The translations under genes were made by a program, and so were the position numbers. The notes beneath the pieces were generated by a model, which saw nothing but the letters and a program-made list of their open reading frames with translations, made no database searches and was not told where the DNA came from. From Gottschalkia acidurici 9a (GTDB lineage Bacteria > Bacillota > Clostridia > Tissierellales > Gottschalkiaceae): a stretch of DNA of 64,000 nt. Positions 8,983 to 16,689 of the stretch are shown here, piece by piece (the first letter of the stretch is position 1; every line of letters starts with the position of its first letter). The stretch is taken from NCBI RefSeq assembly GCF_000299355.1, contig NC_018664.1:1596380-1660379 (forward strand). Reading direction: 5' to 3'.

Positions 8983-9072
8983 ATGTTATATATGTTATAT
9001 ATACACATCCCCTTTACATCCCCGAAACAACAAAAGAAGATCAATTTAATAATTGGTCTTCTTTTGTTGTGA
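8983..9072 (+). CDS. Candidate SOS-induced 29-residue hydrophobic peptide
   Basis: First ATG downstream of the LexA-boxed promoter, with AAAGGA seven bases upstream. It encodes 29 residues: MLYMLYIHIPF, a basic stretch PKQQKK and a hydrophobic tail LIIGLLLL. The size, charge pattern and SOS control recall membrane-active type I toxins such as TisB, but there is no sequence identity. The 3' half coincides with a terminator-like hairpin, so the tail composition may be imposed by RNA structure. It may be real or merely an open frame in a small RNA. Confidence 0.35.
   Translation: MLYMLYIHIPFTSPKQQKKINLIIGLLLL
9027..9070. terminator. Hairpin ending the SOS transcript and/or aroF
   Basis: Arms 9027-9046 and 9051-9070 pair over 20 bases with one G-T wobble and a TAAT loop. 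The T-rich arm CTTCTTTTGTTGT may act as the tail, although no long T run follows. It lies just beyond the aroF stop and at the end of the SOS transcript. Confidence 0.55.
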
Positions 9073-9089
9073 AATTTATAAATTTTTCA

Positions 9090-10115
9090 CTATAATTTTT
9101 CAGCTATGTCATATATTAATTTTTCTGTTTTTTCCCATCCTAGACAAGGGTCTGTTATAGATTTACCATAAACGTCCGGAGAGTCTTGTCTTCCATCAAC
9201 TAAATAGCTTTCTATCATAAGTCCTTTTACTAATTTATTTAACGCTGGAGAGTGAAGTTTACTATGAATAACTTCGCTAGCTATTCTAGTTTGTTCATCG
9301 AATTTTTTCATTGAATTAGAATGATTTGTATCAATTATAATTGCAGGATTTATGTAACCTCTTTTCTCATATTCCTCAGCAACTAGTGCTAGATTTTCAT
9401 AGTGATAATTTGGTATGCAATCACCATGTTGATTAACTGCACCACGAAGAATAGCATGAGCTAGTAGGTTTCCAGACGTCTCAACTTCGTATCCATTATA
9501 TATGAAATTATGAGATATTTGTGCCGCTTTTATAGAGTTAAACATTACACTTATATCTCCACTAGTTGGATTCTTCATACCAGCAGGAATATCCATGCCA
9601 CTTACAGTTAGTCTATGTTGTTGATTTTCTACAGACCTAGCTCCAATTGCTACATAACTTAAAAGATCAGCAACATAAGGATAATTCTCTGGATAAAGCA
9701 TTTCATCAGCAGAAGTAAGACCAGATTCTTTTATTGCTCTTATATGAATTTTTCTTATAGATTTTATACCTTCTGTTACATTAGGTTTTTCATTAGGATC
9801 AGGCTGATGCATCATTCCTTTATAACCCTCTCCTGTGGTTCTAGGCTTATTCGTATATATCCTTGGTATCATTAATATCTTATCTTTTACCTTATCTTGA
9901 ACTAGTGATAATTTATTTACATATTCACAAACTGAGTCCTCGAAATCAGCGGAGCAAGGGCCTATTACAAGTATAAATTTGTTGCTTTTTCCCTCAAAAA
10001 CCTCTCTTATTTCCTTATCTCTTTTAGATTTTATATCTACTAGTGATTTTTCTAAAGGTATAGCATTTATTATTTCTTCAGGACTTGGTATTTTATTTAT
10101 ATATTTAAAACTCAT
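9090..10115 (-). CDS. 3-deoxy-7-phosphoheptulonate synthase (DAHP synthase, class I)
   Basis: 341 residues. It condenses phosphoenolpyruvate and erythrose 4-phosphate, the first step of the shikimate pathway. Class I AroF/G/H-type motifs are present: LVIGPCSADF, PRIYTNKPRTTGEGYKG, ARSVENQQHR and IIDTNHSNS. The ATG follows GGAGG. It stands alone on its strand, with no other aromatic pathway gene nearby. No T-box or leader peptide is obvious in the 200 bases upstream. Confidence 0.95.
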   Translation of the reverse strand: MSFKYINKIPSPEEIINAIPLEKSLVDIKSKRDKEIREVFEGKSNKFILVIGPCSADFEDSVCEYVNKLSLVQDKVKDKILMIPRIYTNKPRTTGEGYKGMMHQPDPNEKPNVTEGIKSIRKIHIRAIKESGLTSADEMLYPENYPYVADLLSYVAIGARSVENQQHRLTVSGMDIPAGMKNPTSGDISVMFNSIKAAQISHNFIYNGYEVETSGNLLAHAILRGAVNQHGDCIPNYHYENLALVAEEYEKRGYINPAIIIDTNHSNSMKKFDEQTRIASEVIHSKLHSPALNKLVKGLMIESYLVDGRQDSPDVYGKSITDPCLGWEKTEKLIYDIAEKL

Positions 10116-10255
10116 ATTTGCAATTCCTCCATTTCTAAATAATTGTACTTAGAATATATAATAACATAATTTATGATAGTTTTCAGAAAATTTTGAAATT
10201 ATAGTATGAATTTAATAGCTACGAAATCTATCTAGTATAAAAGTAGTTGAATAGA

Positions 10256-10284
10256 TTGAAATTATTTGATAAATTATATATATT
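10256..10284 (+). promoter_or_regulatory. Promoter of the 10323 gene
   Basis: TTGAAA (10256-10261), 17 bases, TATATT (10279-10284), some 38 bases before a GAGAGGAGAG ribosome site. Confidence 0.5.
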
Positions 10285-10322
10285 GTGATTTAAACTAAAT
10301 TAAAGAGAGGAGAGCTATTATA

Positions 10323-10613
10323 GTGGTTAATACTGATATTTTATTAGAATACATGTTAAATTTTAGAGTTGAATGTCACCATAGACTTGATATGATGCCG
10401 GGTGATGTAACAGATCTTCCAATATTCATATATGAAGGAGCGCAAAAAGCTTCTAGGGAACAAACTATAGCTGAATTCAATCTTTCTGAAGAAGAGGGGA
10501 AGATACTAGATAAAGTTGGAGAGTTCTTTCTAACAACTATAAAAGAAAGAGATCATTATGGAGAAGCGGATGATCTTACTGTAGAGGCTATAAAATCAGG
10601 TACGTTTTTTTAA
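10323..10613 (+). CDS. Conserved-looking small acidic protein, unknown function
   Basis: 96 residues from a GTG with AGGAG upstream. The sequence is acidic and soluble-looking with no membrane segment or clear domain; notable stretches are LNFRVECHHRLDMMPGD and FNLSEEEGKILDKVG. I do not recognise the family. It is followed by a perfect 19-base hairpin. A decayed copy of its last codons and of this hairpin occurs at about 11943-12064, which implies an older duplication. Confidence 0.6.
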   Translation: MVNTDILLEYMLNFRVECHHRLDMMPGDVTDLPIFIYEGAQKASREQTIAEFNLSEEEGKILDKVGEFFLTTIKERDHYGEADDLTVEAIKSGTFF

Positions 10614-10637
10614 GATTCAAAGATAACTAGAAATTAA

Positions 10638-10685
10638 ATGATTAATTAAGAGTACTATTGTTTTTAAGTACTCTTAATTAATCAT
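10638..10685 (+). terminator. Hairpin after the 10323 gene
   Basis: Perfect 19-base arms (10638-10656 and 10667-10685) with a 10-base T-rich loop. There is no T run after it, so it may be a weak terminator or a structured 3' end. A degenerate copy lies at 12008-12064. Confidence 0.5.
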
Positions 10686-10885
10686 CGTTGCTTTACATAA
10701 TATTTTTATAGACGCCTTTATGTTAAAATTTATTCAGTGTATACTTTCGTTAAAATGAATACTTTACTTGATTTTTTTATATAGTATCTTAATAATCTAT
10801 AAGTCAAAACTTAAAAGTCAAAAGCATGATGAAGTTGCCAAAATACATAATATAAGATATAATTTTTTATAGGAGGCCGATTTAA

Positions 10886-10927
10886 ATGTATAAAAGATTA
10901 AAAAAGTTTAAAAATGTGGCTGTTTAA
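10886..10927 (+). CDS. Possible 13-residue leader peptide before the acetyltransferase
   Basis: MYKRLKKFKNVAV, with a full AGGAGG nine bases upstream of its ATG and a stop 58 bases before the acetyltransferase start. Such a strong ribosome site on so short a basic peptide resembles the leaders of inducible chloramphenicol and macrolide resistance genes. I see no convincing hairpin masking the downstream ribosome site, so the role is tentative. Confidence 0.35.
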   Translation: MYKRLKKFKNVAV

Positions 10928-10985
10928 TATTATTCTTAAATAATTTTTAGTGTTAAAATTTTATTTAGGAATGAGGTATTTGATT

Positions 10986-11639
10986 ATGTTAGAAAATCCT
11001 TTTAAGCATTGGACTGAAATGCAATATCTGAAAGACAAGGTGAAAAATCCGCTTATTGAAGTTGGAGATTATTCTTATTATTCTGGTTACTATGCAGGTG
11101 GAGAGTTTGAAGATATCTGTGTTCGATATATTTGGGGCGATGAAAAATCTCAAAAGATGTATAATCCAATAGAAGACTATGGATGGGTTTTAGATAAGAT
11201 AAAGATAGGAAAATACTGTTGTTTTGCTAGTGGAGTTGTATTTATGATGGGTGGAAATCATAACCATAATCCGAATTGGATTACAGTATATCCTTTTAAA
11301 GAAAAATTTCTTGAATCCTATAAACCAAAGGGTGACACAATTATAGGAAATGACGTATGGATTGGATCTGAAGCTATGATTATGCCAGGAATAAAAGTTG
11401 GTGATGGTGCAATTATTGCCTCGAGATCAGTCGTTACAAAAGATGTTGAATCATATACAATTGTAGGTGGTAATCCTGCTAGATTTATCAAAAAAAGATT
11501 TGAAGAATCTGATATTGAGCTTCTGTTAGAAATGAAATGGTGGGAATGGCCAGAAGAAGATATTAAAAGTGCAATTGACTTATTGTCAAGTTCTGATATC
11601 GATGGATTATATCAATTTTATAAAAATAACATTAAGTAA
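10986..11639 (+). CDS. Hexapeptide xenobiotic acetyltransferase (CatB/Vat-like)
   Basis: 217 residues with a left-handed beta-helix. The N-terminal VGDYSYYSGYYAGGEFED, the loop MMGGNHNHNPNW (His92 or His94 as catalytic base) and GNDVWIGSEAMIMPGIKVGDGA identify the XAT family, which includes type B chloramphenicol and streptogramin A acetyltransferases. The tail is the usual KWWEWPEEDI. The actual drug substrate cannot be read from sequence. ATG 10986 follows AGGAATGAGG; the GTG at 10950 lacks a site. The gene lies between the two copies of the 10323-gene tail and may be an acquisition. Confidence 0.9.
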   Translation: MLENPFKHWTEMQYLKDKVKNPLIEVGDYSYYSGYYAGGEFEDICVRYIWGDEKSQKMYNPIEDYGWVLDKIKIGKYCCFASGVVFMMGGNHNHNPNWITVYPFKEKFLESYKPKGDTIIGNDVWIGSEAMIMPGIKVGDGAIIASRSVVTKDVESYTIVGGNPARFIKKRFEESDIELLLEMKWWEWPEEDIKSAIDLLSSSDIDGLYQFYKNNIK

Positions 11640-11660
11640 TATTCAACAGATTAAGGTAAT

Positions 11661-11690
11661 AAAAAAGAGTCCTAATTAGGGCTCTTTTTT
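11661..11690 (+). terminator. Terminator of the acetyltransferase gene
   Basis: AAAAAAGAGTCC pairs with GGGCTCTTTTTT (one wobble), with a T6 tail. Confidence 0.8.
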
Positions 11691-11770
11691 ATTTGAATAA
11701 ATTTCTGTTTTTTATTCGCTTAACTTAACAGTTAAAGTATCATACCTAGTTTTATAAATATTTATCCTAA

Positions 11771-12064
11771 TTAGCCACTAAGGTTGAATTATATATATTA
11801 TTAGAAATTAGAGATAGGGAAGTAGAACTAGATATCATAATTTTCACATGTAAACTAATACGAACTGTAGGTATAAACGCAGAAGGAAAGATAATAGGTG
11901 GGACTACTAAATTCTTTTTAATATCAATAGAGGGAAAACTCACTGTAAGAAAGTCTATGGTCTTACTATAGAAACTGTAAAATCAGGTAAGTTAGAGAGG
12001 TTTTAAAAATTAATTAAGAATACTGTAAAATCCTATTATTATTTCACGAAAGTGCTCTTAATTA
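11771..12064 (+). pseudogene. Decayed region with a copy of the 10323-gene tail and its hairpin
   Basis: The segment near 11962-11989 matches the end of the 10323 gene at 24 of 28 bases, and in frame gives LTIETVKSGK against LTVEAIKSGT. The following bases repeat TTAATTAAGA...TCTTAATTAA like the intact hairpin, then a similar TTTACATAAT sequence. Before it, 11771-11971 is open with no start codon (VELDIIIFTCKLIRTVG, then GKIIGGTTKFFLIS); the function of that stretch is not recognised. The whole looks like an old, degenerating duplication. Confidence 0.5.
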
Positions 12065-12073
12065 ATTTCATAT

Positions 12074-13054
12074 TTACATAATGTTTTTATGGTTAATTAA
12101 TTTTCTGATAAAGGATTGCTTTTTAACAGCTTTTCTGAGAACTTCATCATCTACGTGAGTATATATTTGTGTAGTAGATACATTTTCATGTCCTAATATT
12201 TGCTGCAAAGCTCTTATATCTACATTTCCATGCTTATACATTAAAGTAGCAGCAGTATGTCTTAACTTATGGGGTGAAAACTTACTTTTATCAAGTCCTA
12301 TTTTCTCTATATATTTTTTAACTGCATACTGTACTGTTTGTGTACTGATTCTATTTTTTCTTTTGCTAATAAACAATGCTTTTTCATCTCTTAAGTTTTC
12401 ATTTGGTCTAACTTGAATGTATTTATTAAGAGCATTTATGCAAGCATCATTCAAGTATACAGTTCTTTCCTTATTACCTTTACCTATTACAGTTAAAGTG
12501 TCACCTCTAATTTTATCTATATCTATGCTAACTAATTCAGAAAGACGAAGCCCACAGTTCAAGAATAGAGTCATAATAGCATAATCTCTTTCTTTAAACT
12601 CTCCATCTATAGAGTCTAAAAAATCCTTTGCTTCATCTAATCTTAGATATATTGGATGTCTATAGTCTATTTTTGGTGATTCTAAATTTTGAGCTGGATT
12701 TTCATCTATTAATTTTACTGTACCATTTAAATATTTAAAAAAAGATTTTAAGCTTGCAACTTTTCTAGCCTTAGCATGGTTTCCGTTATCCATCTCTCTA
12801 TCTACAAAAGATATAAAGGCATGAAGGTCTTGGATATTAACTTTTTTCAAAATGTCTATATCTATATCTGTAATATCAATTTCTTGAAAGGGAATATCCC
12901 TTTTTACTAACCTATATCTAATCTTTAAGAATCTTAAAAATGTTCTTAGATCATAGTGATATTCTTTTACAGTATTTTCAGACTTGCCTCTAATAGTATC
13001 TATATAGTTTAAGAAATCTTCAAGTACAAGGGGTAGTTCATACATATCTATCAT
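12074..13054 (-). CDS. Xer-type tyrosine recombinase
   Basis: 326 residues. An N-terminal SAM-like core-binding domain (about 1-120) and a C-terminal catalytic domain. All active-site residues are present: Arg170 (GLRLSEL), Lys192 (GKGNKER), His262 and Arg265 (HKLRHTAA), His289 (LGHENVS) and nucleophile Tyr298 (IYTHV). Similarity to XerC/XerD suggests chromosome dimer resolution rather than phage integration, and no phage genes are near. ATG 13054 follows AAGGATGATTG. A long palindrome starts 40 bases upstream, and dif-like sequences lie 480 and 1440 bases upstream. Confidence 0.88.
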   Translation of the reverse strand: MIDMYELPLVLEDFLNYIDTIRGKSENTVKEYHYDLRTFLRFLKIRYRLVKRDIPFQEIDITDIDIDILKKVNIQDLHAFISFVDREMDNGNHAKARKVASLKSFFKYLNGTVKLIDENPAQNLESPKIDYRHPIYLRLDEAKDFLDSIDGEFKERDYAIMTLFLNCGLRLSELVSIDIDKIRGDTLTVIGKGNKERTVYLNDACINALNKYIQVRPNENLRDEKALFISKRKNRISTQTVQYAVKKYIEKIGLDKSKFSPHKLRHTAATLMYKHGNVDIRALQQILGHENVSTTQIYTHVDDEVLRKAVKKQSFIRKLINHKNIM

Positions 13055-13094
13055 TTACAATCATCCTTTCTATACTATTACTCTATTTTTATGC

Positions 13095-13130
13095 TCTAAT
13101 TAAACAAAATATACATTTTGTTTAATTAGA
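13095..13130. repeat. Palindrome upstream of the Xer gene, nested in a 20-base direct repeat
   Basis: Perfect 16-base arms (13095-13110, 13115-13130) with the loop ATAC. Read as 11-6-11 it is ATTAAACAAAA, TATACA, TTTTGTTTAAT, a Xer-like layout. The flanks 13082-13101 and 13133-13152 are direct repeats with 17 of 20 bases identical. It may be an operator of the recombinase gene, a recombination site or a terminator. Confidence 0.6.
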
Positions 13131-13530
13131 TTTCTATATTTATGTCCTAATTTCCTCTTTTTTAAGCCAAAATTATTTTCTGTTTAATCTCTTCAAAAAA
13201 ATAAGCTCTAGTTTTAACTATATATGGCTTGTTTTTATTAATACATATAAATACATGATTCGCATATTAAAACTTAAATACAGTACATTTATAGCGATTT
13301 GAATCGACATTCCATTATGTATCTACAATGTCTAAATGAAATCATTATCTAATTATGTATATTTAACATGCAATTAGACTCGATCTGATATTTTCAGTAC
13401 CAATACTCCTTTATTTTCCCAAGCGAAAAAATGTTTCTCATTTACATTTATTTCTTATATCACTTTAGAGAATACTGTCGTTTTTTAATTAAACTCTTCC
13501 CCTCTATTCCCTATCCTTTTTTCAGGTTTT

Positions 13531-13557
13531 ATTGCCTGTAATTTTATTATGTTAACT
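13531..13557 (+). other. dif-like sequence 1
   Basis: ATTGCCTGTAA, TTTTA, TTATGTTAACT. The right arm agrees fully with the Firmicute dif right arm TTATGTWAACT, and the left arm has 7 of 11 bases in common with Bacillus ACTTCCTAGAA. The spacer is 5 bases instead of 6. It lies 477 bases upstream of the Xer gene in the strand-switch region. Confidence 0.4.
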
Positions 13558-13756
13558 TACATTCATAATGCTGCTATCTCAAATCATTTTATGATTTAAG
13601 TTACATGTTTTTTAAAGTCTAATAACTATAATATACTTTTACATATTCATATATAGCCTTATCCCACTTTATTGTGAATACGATGTTTTTCTGAAATCAC
13701 TTTTTATCATTTTGTAATAATTATTATATCTTTGTTTCTTTTTTGTAACAATTCTA

Positions 13757-13785
13757 TTGAATTTTTTTTAACCTTCTGTTATAAT
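13757..13785 (+). promoter_or_regulatory. Promoter of the NlpC/P60 gene
   Basis: TTGAAT (13757-13762), 17 bases, TATAAT (13780-13785), about 35 bases before AGGAGG. Confidence 0.65.
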
Positions 13786-13834
13786 TATAAACAATAACTT
13801 TTTACAAATATTAATACCTTAGGAGGTAAACAAT

Positions 13835-14419
13835 TTGATTAATGTTAATTTTAAAAATACTAAAGACAATAAAGTAAAATCATATAAAAAAGTATTAGGG
13901 CTTTCGATGGCTTGTATATCTATAGTGGCTTGCTCTGTAATTAGTGGTACATCGTCATATGCTACTACTAATGAACCTATGGAACAACAAGAAATAGTAC
14001 AACCTGTTCAAGAGGAAGAAACTCCACTTGGATTTAAAGTTCAAGAAGAAGCTCTTAAGTATATAAATGTTCCTTATGTAAATGGAGGAATCAGTCCAAA
14101 TGGATTTGATTGTTCAGGATTTACTAAGTATGTATTAAACAACGTAGGAGTTGATATTCCTAGAATTGCTAAGGATCAGGCTATTATGGACAAGCTTGCT
14201 TCTCATAAAGACAAGGTAGTTGTAGTTAATAAAGAAGATATTCAAGCCGGTGATCTAGTATTTTTCGAAAATACACCGGGACTAGTAGGACATGTTGGTA
14301 TTGCTTTAGATGATAATAAGTACATACATGCTAGTTATTCTAAAAAGAAAATCGTAATTACTAGTAGAAGTGACTATTACTTCTCTAACAATTTTGTTAA
14401 AGCTGTAAGAGTTAATTAA
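13835..14419 (+). CDS. Secreted NlpC/P60 peptidoglycan endopeptidase
   Basis: 194 residues. A Sec signal peptide (basic start, hydrophobic 20-40, likely cleavage after SSYA) and a short acidic linker precede an NlpC/P60 cysteine peptidase: Cys93 in FDCSGFT, His153 in GHVGIA and His165 in YIHAS. There is no SH3 or LysM wall-binding domain, so it is a minimal enzyme. The start is a TTG with a full AGGAGG. It is a single-gene unit with its own promoter and terminator, and two dif-like repeats flank it. Confidence 0.9.
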   Translation: MINVNFKNTKDNKVKSYKKVLGLSMACISIVACSVISGTSSYATTNEPMEQQEIVQPVQEEETPLGFKVQEEALKYINVPYVNGGISPNGFDCSGFTKYVLNNVGVDIPRIAKDQAIMDKLASHKDKVVVVNKEDIQAGDLVFFENTPGLVGHVGIALDDNKYIHASYSKKKIVITSRSDYYFSNNFVKAVRVN

Positions 14420-14439
14420 TTTTATAATGAATACAATAT

Positions 14440-14488
14440 AAAAAGTAAAAGTTAAGTATTTGTAATACATACTTAACTTTTACTTTTT
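14440..14488 (+). terminator. Terminator of the NlpC/P60 gene
   Basis: 20-base arms (AAAAAGTAAAAGTTAAGTAT and its complement) around a 9-base loop, ending in T5. Confidence 0.8.
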
Positions 14489-14494
14489 AATATA

Positions 14495-14521
14495 ATTTAT
14501 CATAATTATATTATGTTAACT
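14495..14521 (+). other. dif-like sequence 2
   Basis: ATTTATCATAA, TTATA, TTATGTTAACT. Its last 19 bases (14503-14521) differ from dif-like sequence 1 at one position. CATAATTATATTATGTTAACT differs from the corresponding part of E. coli dif by one missing base and one substitution. Again the spacer is 5 bases. Confidence 0.4.
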
Positions 14522-14903
14522 ATGATAAATCAATCCATAGTAAAATTAAATTCATATATCCTATTATGCTAAAATAAGTTTTATCTTTTTATAGCAAAGA
14601 TGTTTCTTATCACTATACTATTGTCCATATAGAGTTCCAATTATCTCATCTGTACTAGTGCTTTTTAATTCTTTGATATTATTTTTTGGTTCTATCTCCC
14701 CTATGTGATATTCTCGTTATTACCAGTAATTAGATAAACAATTGAAATCTATAATTTTTTCCTTGTACGTTTCTTTACATAGTTGAGTAGTGTATAATAT
14801 TTAAATGTAGTATAAAAATTGATCATGGTAATATTTAATCGTGTATATAAATTATGAAATAATTTAGCTTTCGAATCTAATAACTTATGTTAGGAGTGTT
14901 TTC
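14522..14903. other. 380-base gene-free region with a possible coding remnant
   Basis: On the minus strand 14628-14716 reads as a short coding-like tail (EIEPKNNIKELKSTSTDEII, then GTLYGQ and stop) with stop codons just before it and no start. It may be a gene remnant. The rest contains the leader of the methyltransferase gene. Confidence 0.35.
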
Positions 14904-15785
14904 ATGTACGAAATATCGATCAAATGTCCTCTAAGTATAGTGGATGATAATATAGAAAAACTTCAGATCAATGAAATATATAATGTATATTATAATTCAC
15001 CTATAGTTATAGTTACCGATGAATACGGATATGACTACAAAGAAAAAAGTGGTGAGCTAGTAGATTTAGTCATAGTAGTTGATTCTGACGATAAAGATTT
15101 AGTTGATTCTCAGGTTATTTTAATAAAGGATATCTTAGACTTGAATATAGATGAGTTAAAAGTAAAAAAGTCTGATCCTATAGATTTTGAACCTAAAATT
15201 GAAGCTATAGATTTAAATAATGGCTGGATAATAGGCCACCCTAACGATTGTAAGAATGAAGATAATAATAACAAAATTAATTTTGTACACAAAGGAGCTT
15301 TTGGAAGCGGTCTTCATGAAACTACTCAGGATTGCCTAAGATATATATTAAAAGAAGACTTTTCAAATAAAACGGTCTTAGATATTGGTACAGGTTCAGG
15401 AATACTCTCTATAGCTGCCTCTATTAAAGGGGCATCAAAGGTAACTTCAATTGATATAAGAGATGTAAGAGATGAAATTGAATTTAATGCAAGTCTCAAT
15501 GATTTAAATAATATAGAGATTATAGTAGGAGATGTTATAGAAGAAGATATTAAAATTGATAACATTTACGATTATGTGTTTATAAATATAGGTGGTCAGG
15601 AAACTCAATCTATGATGGAATTTATAGATTCTAAGCTTAGTAAAAACGGTAAGCTATTAGTATCTGGGCTGGTTTCTTGGAGTTTTGATAAAGTTATAAG
15701 TTTTATTGAGTCTCACGGATATAAACTTAATGATCATTGTACTTCTAATGAATGGTGCACTGCTTGGGTTATTAAAAATAGTTAG
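14904..15785 (+). CDS. PrmA-like class I methyltransferase
   Basis: 293 residues. The C-terminal half is a SAM-dependent methyltransferase: GAFGSGLHETTQ before the SAM motif LDIGTGSGILSIAA, as in ribosomal protein L11 methyltransferase PrmA, and VFINIGGQ where PrmA has the NxNI motif. The N-terminal 100 residues are divergent and acidic, and the active-site region reads INIG, so the substrate may not be L11. ATG follows TAGGAGTG. mtnN lies 66 bases downstream on the same strand. Confidence 0.75.
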   Translation: MYEISIKCPLSIVDDNIEKLQINEIYNVYYNSPIVIVTDEYGYDYKEKSGELVDLVIVVDSDDKDLVDSQVILIKDILDLNIDELKVKKSDPIDFEPKIEAIDLNNGWIIGHPNDCKNEDNNNKINFVHKGAFGSGLHETTQDCLRYILKEDFSNKTVLDIGTGSGILSIAASIKGASKVTSIDIRDVRDEIEFNASLNDLNNIEIIVGDVIEEDIKIDNIYDYVFINIGGQETQSMMEFIDSKLSKNGKLLVSGLVSWSFDKVISFIESHGYKLNDHCTSNEWCTAWVIKNS

Positions 15786-15851
15786 TTCTTTCATTCTATA
15801 TCTGTTATAATTAAAAATAGCTTTTACAATAACTTTTATGGAGGAATTAAT

Positions 15852-16544
15852 ATGAGCATAGGAATTATAGTTGCCATGAATGAAGAATTAGAAGTAATTC
15901 TTAGAGAAATGCAAAAAGAAAAAACAGAAGTTCGTGCTAACATGGAGTTTCATGTTGGAGATCTTTTAGGTAAAAAAATTGTTGCTGTAGTTTGTGGAAT
16001 AGGTAAAGTGAACTCGGCAATATGTACTCAAGTACTAATATCAGAATATGGAGTTTCAAAAATTGTTAATATAGGTATTGCTGGAGGTATAGGCAAAGAT
16101 ATTGTTCCAGGAGACATCGTAATTGGGGATAGCCTAGTTCAACATGATATGGATGCTACTGCTTTTGGAGATAAAGTTGGTCAAATTCCTAGATTAGATA
16201 CTTTTGATTTCAAATCGGATAAATTATTAGTAGATTTAGCTAAAGGAGTATGTGAATCTATAACAGAGCATAAGTCATACATAGGTAGAATAGCAACTGG
16301 TGATCAGTTTGTTGCTGATGTTGAAAAAATAAAATGGTTATCAGAAGAATTTAATGCTCTTGCTTGTGAAATGGAAGGAGGAAGTATAGCTCATACTTGT
16401 TATTTAAACAATATACCTTTCATAGTTATACGTTCCATTTCCGACAATGCAAATACAGGAGCTCATATGGATTTTGAAAAATTTAAATATATTGCTGTTG
16501 AGAATTCTAGTAATATACTAAAAAATATGATTTCTAATATGTAA
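15852..16544 (+). CDS. mtnN: 5'-methylthioadenosine/S-adenosylhomocysteine nucleosidase
   Basis: 230 residues. It cleaves MTA and S-adenosylhomocysteine to adenine plus the thioribose. Seen are IIVAMNEE, NIGIAGGIG, TGDQFV, the substrate-binding ACEMEGG and RSISDNAN with the catalytic Asp. ATG follows ATGGAGGAAT. The convergent neighbour luxS uses the S-ribosylhomocysteine this enzyme releases, so the two form a complete SAH recycling pair, directly after a methyltransferase gene that would make SAH. Confidence 0.95.
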   Translation: MSIGIIVAMNEELEVILREMQKEKTEVRANMEFHVGDLLGKKIVAVVCGIGKVNSAICTQVLISEYGVSKIVNIGIAGGIGKDIVPGDIVIGDSLVQHDMDATAFGDKVGQIPRLDTFDFKSDKLLVDLAKGVCESITEHKSYIGRIATGDQFVADVEKIKWLSEEFNALACEMEGGSIAHTCYLNNIPFIVIRSISDNANTGAHMDFEKFKYIAVENSSNILKNMISNM

Positions 16545-16545
16545 C

Positions 16546-16587
16546 AAAAGGGTAGATTATAAATAAATTCTATAATCTACCCTTTTT
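16546..16587 (+). terminator. Terminator of mtnN
   Basis: 16-base arms AAAAGGGTAGATTATA and complement with a 9-base loop and a T5 tail. Confidence 0.8.
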
Positions 16588-16689
16588 AGTATTTTTACAA
16601 ACTATATAATTATGAATAATTATTACAATCGTTGTATAAATGTATCATGTTTTCCCGGCTTTATAATTTATGTTGTGAATAATTATTCC

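Larger units (their letters stand above)
13055..13834. other. 780-base gene-free region upstream of the recombinase
   Basis: No open frame on either strand looks coding. It holds the recombinase leader, a 36-base palindrome (13095-13130) inside a direct repeat, a dif-like sequence (13531-13557) and the promoter of the NlpC/P60 gene. The remainder is AT-rich with no structure I can name. Confidence 0.6.

Noticed and set aside
8857-9072. 71-residue frame through the lexA-aroF spacer
   Set aside because: Its first half lies upstream of the predicted transcript start at about 8919 and spans promoter and LexA boxes; only the part from 8983 is plausible.
11771-11971. Hotdog thioesterase fragment
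   Set aside because: The GKIIGGTTKFFLIS stretch is vaguely similar to YbgC-like tails, but there is no start and no catalytic region, so no function is assigned.
12074-13054. Phage or integrative-element integrase
   Set aside because: XerC/D-like length and motifs, no excisionase, attachment tRNA or mobile cargo nearby.
15786-15851. SAM riboswitch upstream of mtnN
   Set aside because: The spacer is only 66 bases and lacks the conserved helices.
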